DNA of 57,500 nucleotides. Origin: Mesostigma viride. Its lineage: Eukaryota; Streptophyta; Mesostigmatophyceae; Mesostigmatales; Mesostigmataceae. Below the pieces are notes generated by a model. The model had not been told where the DNA came from and searched no databases. It saw only the letters and a list, made by a program, of their open reading frames with translations. Both the position numbers and the translations under genes were made by a program. Positions within the stretch are counted from its first letter, which is position 1. Every line of letters begins with the position of its first letter. Shown here piece after piece: positions 35,449 to 44,062 of this stretch. Location: NCBI GenBank assembly GCA_009746045.1, contig RPFO01000154.1, forward strand, positions 1,558,253 through 1,615,752. Direction: 5' to 3'.

Positions 35449-36366
35449 TTCAACGTGCTTGCATGGGCATCATTAAACCTGACGCCGCTTGTGCCGCAAG
35501 GCATTGTAGCGGCGTGTGGGGGCGTGAAGCGCTACGCGGATTCTTTCCACAAAGTCAGGATACACGGGTTCAACTACCGCACGGAGGCTGCGGACCAATC
35601 CCAGGGAAAGCGGCACAAGAATGCGGGAGTTGCGGTGCATGGCCCGGGCGGTGTAGACTTTGGTTTCATTACACACATTCTGAAGGCCAGGTTAGAGTAC
35701 CCACGAGGGGGCTGGGAATGGCAGCTGTTGTTGAAGGTGGAGCTTTTTGATCGCCTTCATGTCGCTCACCTGCCCCACGAGAGGTTGGTGGTCATCAGCA
35801 GCGCACAGGCCCCCAGGTCGTCGTGCCTTGTGTTGCCAGGTGCAGTGAGCTCAGTTGGGTATGTCGTCGATGAATGCTATGCTCCCGAAATGGTGGTAAT
35901 CCCTGCCAAACTGCCATGGAGCATGGCACATCAGGCGCAATCTGCCCTCAGTAACCATGTGTATCACAGCGTGGCAGCAGATTTCCCCACCATGCCGCAG
36001 TTTGAAGTGATTGAGGAGGGTGAGCCGATGCCACCGCCACCGCCTAGTGGCAAGAAGAAAGGCAAGAAGAAGGGGTCCAAGAAGAAGAAGGTGGCAGCGG
36101 CAGACCTAGGTGATGGCGACGTGGTGCGCCGCGCTGGCAAGGCACCTGCTCGAGGGCGCAGCCGCAAGCGTGGTGCTCCCACAGATGCTGGACCTAGCCA
36201 GCCCACCGTTGTAATTGAGGAGGTCCCTATGGCAAAGAGGGCCAGTGGAAGGCAGCGTAAAGCTGTGAACTATTGCGACACTAGTGGGGATGACACTATG
36301 TCATCAGAAGATGATGTTGATGCAAGCAACCCCTCGGACAGCAGTTCTGAAGAAGATGACTATTGA
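35424..36366 (+). CDS. CACTA-element protein, 3' exon (DUF4216-like)
   Basis: The open frame extends further upstream, but 35424 follows a good acceptor (GTTTGAATGCAG), so I take the coding exon to start there. It reads RDRCADTTFNVL. The middle part (YADSFHKVRIHGFNYRTE, NAGVAV, FGFITHILKARLEYP, then a hydrophobic stretch) has the layout of the DUF4216 domain found after the transposase in plant CACTA genes. The C-terminal 130 residues are disordered: Pro run, Lys-rich KKKGKKKGSKKKK, Arg-rich RGRSRKRG and an acidic Ser/Asp/Glu tail, suggesting nuclear localisation. The stop is TGA. The 5' exons are not resolved. The domain name rests on visual similarity only. Confidence 0.5.
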
Positions 36367-36539
36367 TTTAATTTGGGCATGACAGCATTGTTTATGGAAT
36401 GATGTGCTGTTTTATATTGTATGACAACCCTATATTAATTGCACCTTTGTGCACCCTATAATGCATATCAAAGTGGTGTTGAGTTTTTTTTCACGTTCAG
36501 GACTTAATGAAATAAAGCTCATGATTTTTCTCGTGTTAC

Positions 36540-36830
36540 ACTCTTGGTGAGAAATTTCTCACCACGTTGACTTGTGATTTTTCTCGTGTTGGTGAGAAAC
36601 TTCTCAATTTTCTCAATTTTCTCAATTTTTCGGACTTTTTCTCACCCATTCTCACCTTTTTTCTCACTTTAGGGTTTTTTCTCACCCCAATCTCACCAAA
36701 ACCCCCTTTTTCTCACCAAAATCTCACCCTGGTGAGATTTTTTGCCTAGCGTCTGCGGAAAAAAATTGAGATTTTTCTCAATTTTCTCAAAAAATTCTCA
36801 CAAAAGGTGAGAAAATTGAGGGTTTTGAGA
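36540..36830. repeat. Right subterminal TTCTCAC repeats
   Basis: Inverse-orientation counterpart of 32480-32790. Confidence 0.85.
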
Positions 36831-36857
36831 AAATTCTCAGAATCTGAGTTCCTAGTG

Positions 36858-37035
36858 TAGGATCAGGCGATGCAGATGGCGAGGTGAGCCCGGGAGGCTG
36901 GGCGAGCACCAGTGCACGACTAGTGTCACCGTTGCCATCTGGGCCGGTGGGCGAAGCTGCAGCCGAAGCTGCAGGCGTATTTTCATTGCCGAGCGCAGCC
37001 GCCAGGCTGCGTTGCGTCGAAAGGCGTTTGCTCAT
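36858..37035 (-). pseudogene. ORF1-like protein, 5' part (copy a)
   Basis: The ATG at 37035 starts MSKRLSTQRSLAAALG, conserved with the copy at 29009. The frame runs to SASPDP, where the CACTA transposon cuts it, and resumes in phase at 32460. The leader upstream (37036-37196) also matches copy c. Confidence 0.7.
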
Positions 37036-37196
37036 CGTATATTGCGTAATAGCGTCGGAAAATTATATCAGCATGTGCGTCGTAGAAAGACGCATCGATT
37101 GTGATATTCACGGCTAAATTCGGTGCTCAAACGTGAAAGTTATGAGCTCCGCCGTCAGCCATGGCTACCTCGTGGCTCGTGGCTCGTGGCTCGTGG

Positions 37197-37209
37197 CAGT
37201 TATTATGAT
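37197..37209. other. Target-site duplication, right copy
   Basis: Exact copy of 30799-30811 (CAGTTATTATGAT). Confidence 0.85.
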
Positions 37210-38340
37210 GGGGGACCATAAATATGATTAAAAAAAAAATTTCCAACCACTTGGGGGGGTACTACCCCCCACCATGTGACCGTTATGTGCTAAAAATAGA
37301 AAAAGACGCTATTTTTGGCCGATTTTCCCTAGGACAATGGGCAAACCCATTGTGGCCAAATCATATATTCCCATCTAATTGCAGCCCTTGCCATTAATTC
37401 CAGCTAGTTTGCAGGTCAGAATAAGCATGTTTAGACACATTGAAATAGTTTACCCCAAAACACGTATTTTTTTGTGCCTAAAAAAATATATCAAATCATA
37501 GACACATGCAATGGGGTCAAATCATATAATCAAAATTGGCCCAGGGTTGCAATCACACAGCCCCAAAGTTTCAGCTCATTCTGACCACGTTTACTCACAT
37601 TGAAATATGGTCATGTGCAAAAAAAAAATGATCGCTTTTTGTGGTTTGGAGCTCAAACACCACCACAAAGACACCCTTGCCCACCACAAACTGGGCCAAA
37701 ACAAGTGCAATTAAAATGTATCACGAAGCTTGCCACCAAATTACAGGTCATTCTGACCTAGTTTGCCCATATTACATCTTGTTATAGCTGCCAGCCTGCA
37801 TGCTTGGTGCACCATGACATGAGGCAATACCATGAGCACATTCCTAAGCTTGCCCCCTGCAAATGGGGCAGAACCACGAAAAACAAATGCTAGATGCTTG
37901 AAGAAAACAACCACCAACTCTTTAACCATTATGAGCAGGTATGACCGCTTGCGGGAATCACTCATAGCCAACACCATGTCATGACGCTTATGGATAAAAG
38001 GTGCATCCTTCATAGCCATAACGACCTGATCCCTGTCATCTAGGAAGTACAAGCCATGTTTAGTGGAGGCTAAACAGGTGGGGATGTGATAAGTAACTCG
38101 CATATTCTCACCTTCCATACAACAACCTTGTTTTCCAGCATGCAGGCTGAAGCTAGCCATGACAGGCGTTTATGAGCTCGCCAGCTCCTTGCAACGGTGA
38201 TGCCGCTCCCAGGCAGCTAGGGTCCTTGACTACGCAATATAGAATGTCTACCGTGTGAAAACCTCCATACAGGAAGCGTAGCAAAGCCAGATAACTGCCC
38301 GATCAATTCTGGGTAGCTTTAGGAAGCATGGCATACTCAG
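37210..38340. repeat. AT-rich region with degenerate ~180-bp repeats
   Basis: Diverged units recur around 37390-37450, 37560-37610 and 37730-37770, with words such as CATTCTGACC, GTTTACTCACATTGAAAT and CCAAATCATAT. No gene is recognised. Confidence 0.5.
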
Positions 38341-38354
38341 CGTAAGGAAAACCA

Positions 38355-38828
38355 TTGAAAGCTGCGGAAAATCTGATAGCACAACTGCAACAAGTGGAGA
38401 ACAAAATAGCAAGAAGAACCCAGAAACGGCGCCAAACGTTTCATGCCAGGTTCACTAAGAGCGCAAACAGACTGGGCCGTGACATGCGGCAAATCAACGT
38501 ACCACGGCCGGCATTATTTCCTACCCAGGCGCGCAAGAAAAGCCAGCCAGCCATGGATGGATTAACCGCGGATCGCGCAGGCCTGAACGAAATCATTTTA
38601 GAAATGACAGGAAATGGCCGCAGATCGAAGACGCTTAGGTTATTTTCATGGTGTCCGTTACTAAACGGCTCTTGCTGCATCAAAATGACCCACGAATATC
38701 GAGTTCTACCGTCGCAGGCACGCATGCTAGATTATTCATCGCGGCCAAATTGTTGGATGAGACCCCCGTGCAAATCTGTACCAACAAAGGCAGCGAATTT
38801 GCAAATAGTGCAGATTGAATTGAATTGA
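38355..38828 (+). other. Unassigned open frame
   Basis: A 157-codon frame rich in Arg, Lys and Gln has no recognisable motif and ends inside the tail of the family-X insert at 38816. It is probably not a gene in its present form. Confidence 0.2.
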
Positions 38829-39165
38829 ATTGAATTGTAACATAACTCCGTTGGGAGTATATATGTAGCACATAGCCCTTGAGAGGGGGCATATGGCCTA
38901 TCATACATCCTAAGCTACTTCCTGCAAGGGTGGGGATGTAAAGGGCCCTTGCTCTAGGTGCACCAGGGCACGTGCATCCCCATGATCTTCAAGCTATGCC
39001 CAGCGAAGGGGGAGCCTGTCATGGGGGGGAAGATCAGCATAGCTATACAACAAAGGCTAAAGCGTGGCTCTCAGCAGAGAGTTACTCCCTGCATGGGCAC
39101 AACATAACTAAATAAAGCTAGGCATCATCTGGAGTGTGGCTCATCATAGGCACACATGTACATGT
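38816..39165 (-). mobile_element. Family-X 3' end, 5'-truncated, with target-site duplication (X3)
   Basis: The 350-bp insert is bracketed by AAATAGTGCAGAT (38803-38815 and 39166-39178). It consists of an (AATTC)n-like tail, the terminal hairpin (38845-38858) and the 3'UTR of the ORF1-only family. The exact 13-bp duplication shows that a bare 3' fragment was inserted by target-primed reverse transcription. Confidence 0.85.
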
Positions 39166-39524
39166 AAATAGTGCAGATCTGGCTATGAAACATCATAATA
39201 GAACATCACTTTTAACCATCGGCTTAATTTGTCGGCCTGTCGCCCGCCGGATTAGCCATATTTTAACGGAACGCACGTCGCCATGGCCACGTACCTCCGC
39301 ACGGTGCGCGCACTGTGCACCACAAATTCACGGTCCGTCGGTACCGTCCCGACTTTTTTGGCGCCAAAAAAGTCCCGGGTGTCATGTCCCCTTAATGCAA
39401 CATCCATGGGGGTCCCATTATAGGCATGGCTTGGCTAAATTGTGAAGGCAACATCCATGGGGGCCATTATGGGCGCACATGCGCGTGGGCCACATGCTCG
39501 GCTAAGCCTTACTAATCTGCACTA

Positions 39525-39537
39525 CTGGTATATATAT
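39525..39537. other. Target-site duplication, left copy (nested insert)
   Basis: CTGGTATATATAT is repeated exactly at 40072-40084. Confidence 0.85.
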
Positions 39538-40071
39538 TAAAAATATAATTACTTACAGCAGAGTGAAATCACTCAAACCAAAGCAAACGCCCAGCTATAA
39601 ACCTATATACAGAGCCATGTCAAAGCTCTATACTACGATAAGACCAATGGAAACGCCTAACGGGAGGAACCTAATAGCCCTGCTGCACCGCAAAATCAGC
39701 CCGCGTACGGCGGAGCATGATGTCAGCCATGGCCCGAGTCAGCGCCACCGACAAGCGCTGACGCCAATATGACGTCCAGGTCCGCGCCGACCATGGGGCC
39801 CGCTGGCCCTCCAGGTCCAGCCGGTCCTCCCGGAGCCGGCAACACTCCTTGAAGAAGGCGGAGGTCAGGGGCCCCATGGCCCCAAACTCCTCCAGGACAA
39901 AGGGCACCACACGATGGTGCCCGACGTCGCCGTAGGCCAGGAGCTTGGCCCGCTCCGCCCGGTCCGCCGTGTAACCTGCCGTGAGGGAGGCCCCAGCCAC
40001 GTGGCTAAGAGCCAAGGGCCGCGCCACCGAAACGTCAATAAGCAGATGCCGGCCACCCCCCTCAAAGTCCT
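39538..40071 (-). mobile_element. 534-bp retroelement 3' end with nuclease-like reading frame
   Basis: Bracketed by a 13-bp duplication and inserted between the ORF1 stop (40088) and its 3' region. The 3' end on the minus strand is AT-rich (TAATTATATTTTTAA), without the CAAC hairpin, so this is a different retroelement family, truncated at its 5' end. Confidence 0.8.
39671..40069 (-). pseudogene. C-terminal nuclease-like domain of a retroelement protein
   Basis: The open frame runs from the truncation point (DFEGGGRHLLIDVSVARPLA) through AERAKLLAYGD and RVVPFVLEEFGAMGP to a Leu/Arg-rich helix and the stop TAG. The layout (I-D-V-x-V, a K..Y helix, then a P-F-V-x-E-x-F-G strand) resembles the C-terminal PD-(D/E)XK-like region seen in some algal and oomycete retroelement proteins. 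That resemblance is from memory and needs a profile search. About 130 residues survive and the RT is missing. Confidence 0.45.
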
Positions 40072-40084
40072 CTGGTATATATAT
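40072..40084. other. Target-site duplication, right copy (nested insert)
   Basis: Exact copy of 39525-39537. Confidence 0.85.
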
Positions 40085-40087
40085 GGC

Positions 40088-41393
40088 CTAGTCTGAGGTG
40101 GCAGGAGGGGGCTGCCAGGGCTGGTGGTCAACGTGGATGACCGCCCCCCTCCAGTATACCGGCTTCCCCCTTGCGCTCTGCCGGAGCCTGAAGGTAGGTC
40201 GGCCATAGCTCGCGTCGCCGCTGTTGCTGGGCCAGGGTCAAGTCGTCGTCCAGCGTGAAGCGAGTCTCCGAGAGCTTCTTGCGGCATTTAAGGAACGCCA
40301 GCTTGTCCGCCATGTAGTACTTAGGTGAGGAGCACGGGTGCCGGGCCAGCCTTCCCCCGCGCGCGGGGGAGGCGGACAGCCGACATGTCCAGCTCACCAG
40401 TGAGTAACATGGGGGCAAGAATGGCGCGCTTAAATGCCTCAAGAAGGCTCGTGGAGGTCTCGCCTGCCTGCTGGTCGAAGTGCTTGACGATGACATTGTG
40501 GCTGCGCCGGGCGATGTCGGCTTCCTCGCGAAGGTCGAGGGCTTGTTGCTTGAGTTGTGCCGCGATGGTGGAGGTGGTGGAGGTGGTGTGATGCTTAAGC
40601 AAGTCCGCCCAGGTGGAGGGAGCATCGCCGGCCGAGCCAGCAGGCGCCGGCTGGGCGGCGATGTCCTTCACCGCCTGGGCGGTGAGGCCGGCGGTGTCAT
40701 GCAAGCTCTCAAGGGCGTTGGCGGTGGCTTGAAGGCGTTGGTCGAGGTCGAGGAGCTGGGCTTTGATGTCGGCAGTGGAGGCGGAAATGGCAGTGGAGGT
40801 GGAGGCGGCGGCGGTGGAAATGTGAGGAAGTTCAGCAGTCAGCGTGCCGCCGATTGCTGCTATGTCGGCAGCAAGGGGGGTCACGTGCTGCTGAAAGGCT
40901 TCCGTGAGGATGGAGCGGAGGGTGGGGACGGAAAGGGGTGAAGCCCAGATCTCGGCGTCAGAGCGCTGGAGAAGGGAGTTGAGGATGGCGTGCTGGAGAT
41001 GGGGGCGGAAGCTGCCGATCAGCCCGTAGATGTTGGCCCAGCGGCTGCCGTCCGGGGCGAGGAGGCGATTGATGGAGTAGAGATGGAGGCACAGGTCGTT
41101 AAGCGAAGCGTAATCCCCGAAGAAGATGCAGCGCATAGCATCGGTCGGAGAAATGGTGGCCCAGTCGTAATCTGCGACCTTGAAAGGCCGGGGCCGAAAG
41201 CTCGGTTCTGTGTATTGGGGGCGTGAAGACCCTCCTGTGTCGTCGGCTGGGCGGGTGCGCTTGGGGTCAGGCGATGCAGATGGCGAGGCGTTAAGCCCGC
41301 GGGCGGTTGCGGGACGACCAGTGCACGACTGTCATCGCCGCCTGCCGGACCTGATGGCGAAGCTGCAGCCGGATCGGAGCTGCAGGCGTAACC
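40088..41393 (-). pseudogene. ORF1-like protein (copy b), N-truncated and frameshifted
   Basis: Reads DDSRALVVPQPPAG near the start, then MRCIFFGDYASLNDLCLHLY, FQQHVTPLAADIAAIGGTL, a helical segment with AQLLDLDQRLQATANALESL, LREEADIARRSHNVIV and RARGKAGPAPVLL. A frameshift near 40320-40330 precedes RFTLDDDLTLAQQQRRREL. The order matches copies a and c. The canonical MSKRL start is lost. Confidence 0.65.
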
Positions 41394-41790
41394 CACGCGC
41401 ATGTGCGCCCATAATAATGGCCCCCATGGATGTTGCCTTCAGAATTTAGCCAAGCCATGCCTATAATGGGACCCCCATGGATGTTGCATGGATGTTAGCT
41501 ATGCTATGCCTATGCAGAGAGATGCTCTCTGTCGAGAAGCCATGCCCTAGCCCTTGTATAGCCATGATGATCTTCCTCCCCCGTGCCAGGATCCCCTTAT
41601 CTGGGTTGAACCTGAGACAGCATGGTGGTGCCGGTGCCCTTGAGGCACCTAGAGCAAGTGTTGCCTACATTCCACTCTTGCAGGAAGTAGCCTAGAATGT
41701 ATTAAAAGCCATAATAATGCCCTAATTCTCAGGGATATGTGCTACATATTCTTCCAACGGAGTTATGTTACAATTCAATTCAATTCAATG
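41394..41790 (+). mobile_element. Family-X 3' end (X4)
   Basis: Plus-strand 3' region of the ORF1-only family with a degenerate terminal hairpin (41751-41763) and an (AATTC)n tail. It lies head to head with copy b at 41393/41394. Confidence 0.75.
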
Positions 41791-41875
41791 TCTATAATGG
41801 GACCCCCATGGATGTTGCATTAAGAAATTAGCCATGCTATGCCTGTGCAGAGAGATGCTCTCTAGCTGTTGAGAA
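41791..41875 (+). mobile_element. Family-X 3' end (X5), left half
   Basis: First part of a plus-strand 3' region (ACCCCCATGGATGTTGCATT to CTGTTGAGAA), interrupted by the family-Y LINE. It resumes at 43219. Confidence 0.75.
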
Positions 41876-42023
41876 AATTAAACTAAATTAAATTATAACA
41901 TGACTCCGTTGGGAGATCATGTAGCACATATTCCCGTGGATGGATGGAGGGGGGGGCAAAGCCGCGAAACCGAACTAAATATCTAACTCTAAGCTAATCT
42001 AATCTAGAAAACCCTACTTCATT

Positions 42024-43206
42024 CTACTCAGCAAAGCGCCCCTTCCGCTTGGGAGGAGGGGGCTTGCCCACAGGGGCAGGCGTATGAGCCTGGACAATGG
42101 TTTTCCACCTCCTCTTGTCCTGCATCGCAGTCCAAGCAAGAGAGAGGGAGTGAATGCGATTTTCAAACTGCGCTGGGACCACTAGGTCAGCCATCAACTG
42201 CTGTGGGTAGGTCATTACATCAAGGAGACAACCAGCGCAGGCCAGAAATCGGGAGAATCGGGACCATGGTAGCTCGAGCCTGCCGTTATCTTGTCCGCGT
42301 GTTCGAGTCGTTCAGGAACGTTACATGTTTAATTGCCTACCTTCTTAGGAATGTCCTTAGGGCCAGGCCAGGTCAGGATATGCCGTCCTGGCTGGCCAAG
42401 CCGCTGTGGGCCGGCCAGACCGAGGGTGGTGTCTACCTGGCTGGTGCGAGCAAGATGTCCTACGAATGCTATCCTACGCTGTCTAATCTCGTCCGAATGC
42501 GAGGCAAAAACCCGCGCGATGCGAGGCATGCCCTGGTACAAAGATTCTAAAGACCTATGCGTGTCAAACCCTACATTCAGGGCCTGACGGAGCATCCTGG
42601 TTACCGTGCCGTTTAGCTTGGCCGCCAGCGTGTCCGTGAGCGTCCATGCCTCGGCGCCATACGTGAGCACCGTGAGGACCAGGACCTTGAGGAGCATGCG
42701 CTTGCGGTGCTCGCCGAGGGCCTTCGAGTGCCAGTAGGTTTTCAGCGAACGATGCCGAGCCCAAGCCAGGCCGATGCGGGTGTCCACATCGGCGGCGGTG
42801 TCAGGAAGCATGCTTCCCAGCAGTCACGAAACGGGATCACGAAACGGGAGCGATCACGAAACGGGACCTCCGTCCCGTCTAGCAGCCGTGGTAGCGGCGG
42901 GCTACTGGAAGCCCCAATTACCATAGCCTCAGTTTTGACACTAATCTCCAACCCCACCGCCCGCGCCTCCAAGCCCAGACAGTCCAGCCAGGCCTGAATG
43001 TGCTCGGGGCGCGCGATGAGGGTGGTGTCATCCGCATAAATCAAGTCGGCCAGGCGGTAACCAGGTTTAACCCCGCCGTGCGCGCTGTCGTTAAGGATGT
43101 CCAAGCCAGGCCCGAACCCCTTAAGAACAGTAAAGCGCGCACGTGCCCGGCGCATGACGTGATCAACGACAATAATGAACAGATATGGGGACAGGACACA
43201 ACCTTG
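42024..43206 (-). pseudogene. LINE reverse transcriptase C-terminal half, family Y
   Basis: Starts QGCVLSPYLFIIVVDHVM (motif B), then YADDTTLI (motif C) and the thumb-like region. A triplicated ATCACGAAACGGGA word at 42826-42866 has expanded and broken the frame near 42811-42860. It continues LVLTVLTYGAEAWTLTD, YQGMPRIARVFASHSDEIRQ and RIAFVGHLART. After an intron-like insert (42201-42340) it ends with RRWKTIVQAHTP, KRKGRF, AE and TAG. It is unrelated in its 3'UTR to family Z but similar in RT. Confidence 0.75.
42201..42340 (-). other. Intron-like insert within the LINE, made largely of a dispersed repeat
   Basis: 140 nt bounded by GTAGGC and CTACCCACAG. Removing it joins two phase-0 coding blocks (KDIPKK to QLMADLVVPAQF). 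About 100 of the 140 nt (42218-42317) are the dispersed repeat also found at 33926-34021 and 28777-28846. It could be an introner-like unit or a chance insertion. Confidence 0.5.
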
Positions 43207-43218
43207 CTCTGTTGAGAA

Positions 43219-43504
43219 GCCATGCCGTAGCTCTTGTATTCTGATCATGCCCTAGCTCTTGTATAGCCATGATGATCTTCCTCCCCCGTGCCGGGATCCC
43301 CTTAGTTGGGTTGAACCCGAGACAGCATGGTGGTGCCGGTGCCCTTGAGGCACCTAGAGCAAGTGTATTTTCTGATCAGAAAGAGATGAAGTGTAGCTTA
43401 CATTCCACTCTTGCAGGAAGTAGCCCAGAATGTATTAAAAGCCATATGCCCCTTCTCCGGGATATGTGCTACATGTACTCCCAACGGAGTTATGTTTCTA
43501 ATTA
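43219..43504 (+). mobile_element. Family-X 3' end (X5), right half
   Basis: Continuation of 41791-41875 after the family-Y insertion. The 3'UTR has a small internal duplication (CTAGCTCTTGTAT, CTGATCA), the terminal hairpin (43477-43490) and a short AATT tail. Confidence 0.8.
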
Positions 43505-43514
43505 AGGGCGTGGC

Positions 43515-44062
43515 TTGATCTCATGCAGCAGACAGTGACTCTCTGCATAGGCAGAGATTGGCTAACACTGTTGATGGCGCTGTATTTGTCGCGTGCCGGC
43601 AGGTGCATGGAGAAGCTAGGTGAGTTGCATCTGCCCTGATGGTTTTCCGCTGGTCTTCATTTTGTTGACAATATAAAGGCTTTCGACACGGTCCTCTGGG
43701 ATCGGCTCTTGGGGCCAATGATCCTACAGTAGCCTCTGGATCGCGTGCCACCAACAATTATTGGTGCCATTCGCCGGCTGTATGAGGGATCACAGGCAGT
43801 AGTGCGGACTGCGGAAGGCACCACCCCACCATTCCCCGGCCAAGAGGTGGCAGACAATTGTCCAGGCTCACACGCCAACCCCTGTGGGCAAGCCCCCCCC
43901 ACCCCAGGAGGAAGGGGAGTTTTGCTGAGTAGACTGAATAGGATTTTCTAGATTGGCTTAGAGTTAGCTTAGTTAGGTCTCGCGGCTTCGCCCACCTCCA
44001 TCCAAGCAAGGGAATACATGCTACATGATCTCCCAACGGAGTCATGTTATAATTTGACTTTA
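43515..44062 (+). mobile_element. Internally deleted LINE, family Y
   Basis: An RT fragment around motif A (FVDNIKAFDTVLWDRL, then IIGAIRRLYEGSQAVVRTAEGT) is joined directly to the family-Y C-terminus (WQTIVQAHTPTPVGKPPPP). The 3'UTR, the terminal hairpin (44030-44041) and an AT-rich tail follow. Most of the RT, including the YADD motif, is deleted. Confidence 0.75.

Larger units (their letters stand above)
32461..36857. mobile_element. CACTA (En/Spm)-like DNA transposon, 4397 bp
   Basis: The ends are inverted repeats starting CACTAGGAACTC (12 perfect bases, imperfect to about 25), flanked by TA on both sides (32459-32460, 36858-36859). The related ORF1 copy at 41258 shows the empty site with exactly one copy, at the same spacing. 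Subterminal arrays of GGTGAGAA words lie in opposite orientation at 32480-32790 and 36540-36830, as is typical of CACTA elements. The only sizeable gene is at 35424-36366. The transposase core is not recognisable, so this is probably an internally deleted copy. CACTA elements usually duplicate 2-3 bp, so TA is acceptable. Confidence 0.75.
30812..37196 (-). mobile_element. Complete ORF1-only non-LTR retroelement (copy a), split by a DNA transposon
   Basis: Bracketed by a 13-bp target-site duplication. On the minus strand it begins with three to four GCCACGA repeats, then has a leader, an ORF1-like gene, a 3'UTR of about 400 nt, a terminal hairpin (30838-30851) and a (TTAA)-type tail. After removing the 4397-bp CACTA insert and one TA copy, it is about 1986 bp long. 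There is no room for, and no trace of, endonuclease or reverse transcriptase, so it must move with enzymes supplied elsewhere, as half-L1 (HAL1) elements do in mammals. I infer that the RT source is one of the LINE families sharing its 3' hairpin. Confidence 0.8.
39179..41393 (-). mobile_element. ORF1-only retroelement, copy b, with nested insert
   Basis: The minus strand carries the ORF1-like gene (41393 to 40088), 5'-truncated so that the usual start is missing. A 534-bp nested insert and part of the 3' region follow. The segment 39395-39500 recurs inverted at 41394-41499, forming arms around the ORF1. Confidence 0.7.
41876..43208 (-). mobile_element. 5'-truncated LINE, family Y, with 10-bp target-site duplication
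   Basis: Bracketed by CTGTTGAGAA (41866-41875 and 43209-43218). Minus strand: RT from motif B onward, the C-terminal region, an intron-like insert, the C-terminal tail, a 3'UTR, the terminal hairpin (41904-41915) and an AATTA tail. The truncation falls inside the RT gene. Confidence 0.85.

Noticed and set aside
41394-41790. Twin-priming inversion of a single ORF1 element
   Set aside because: Twin priming leaves one tail. Here both outer sides have their own 3' tails, and X3 has its own target-site duplication.
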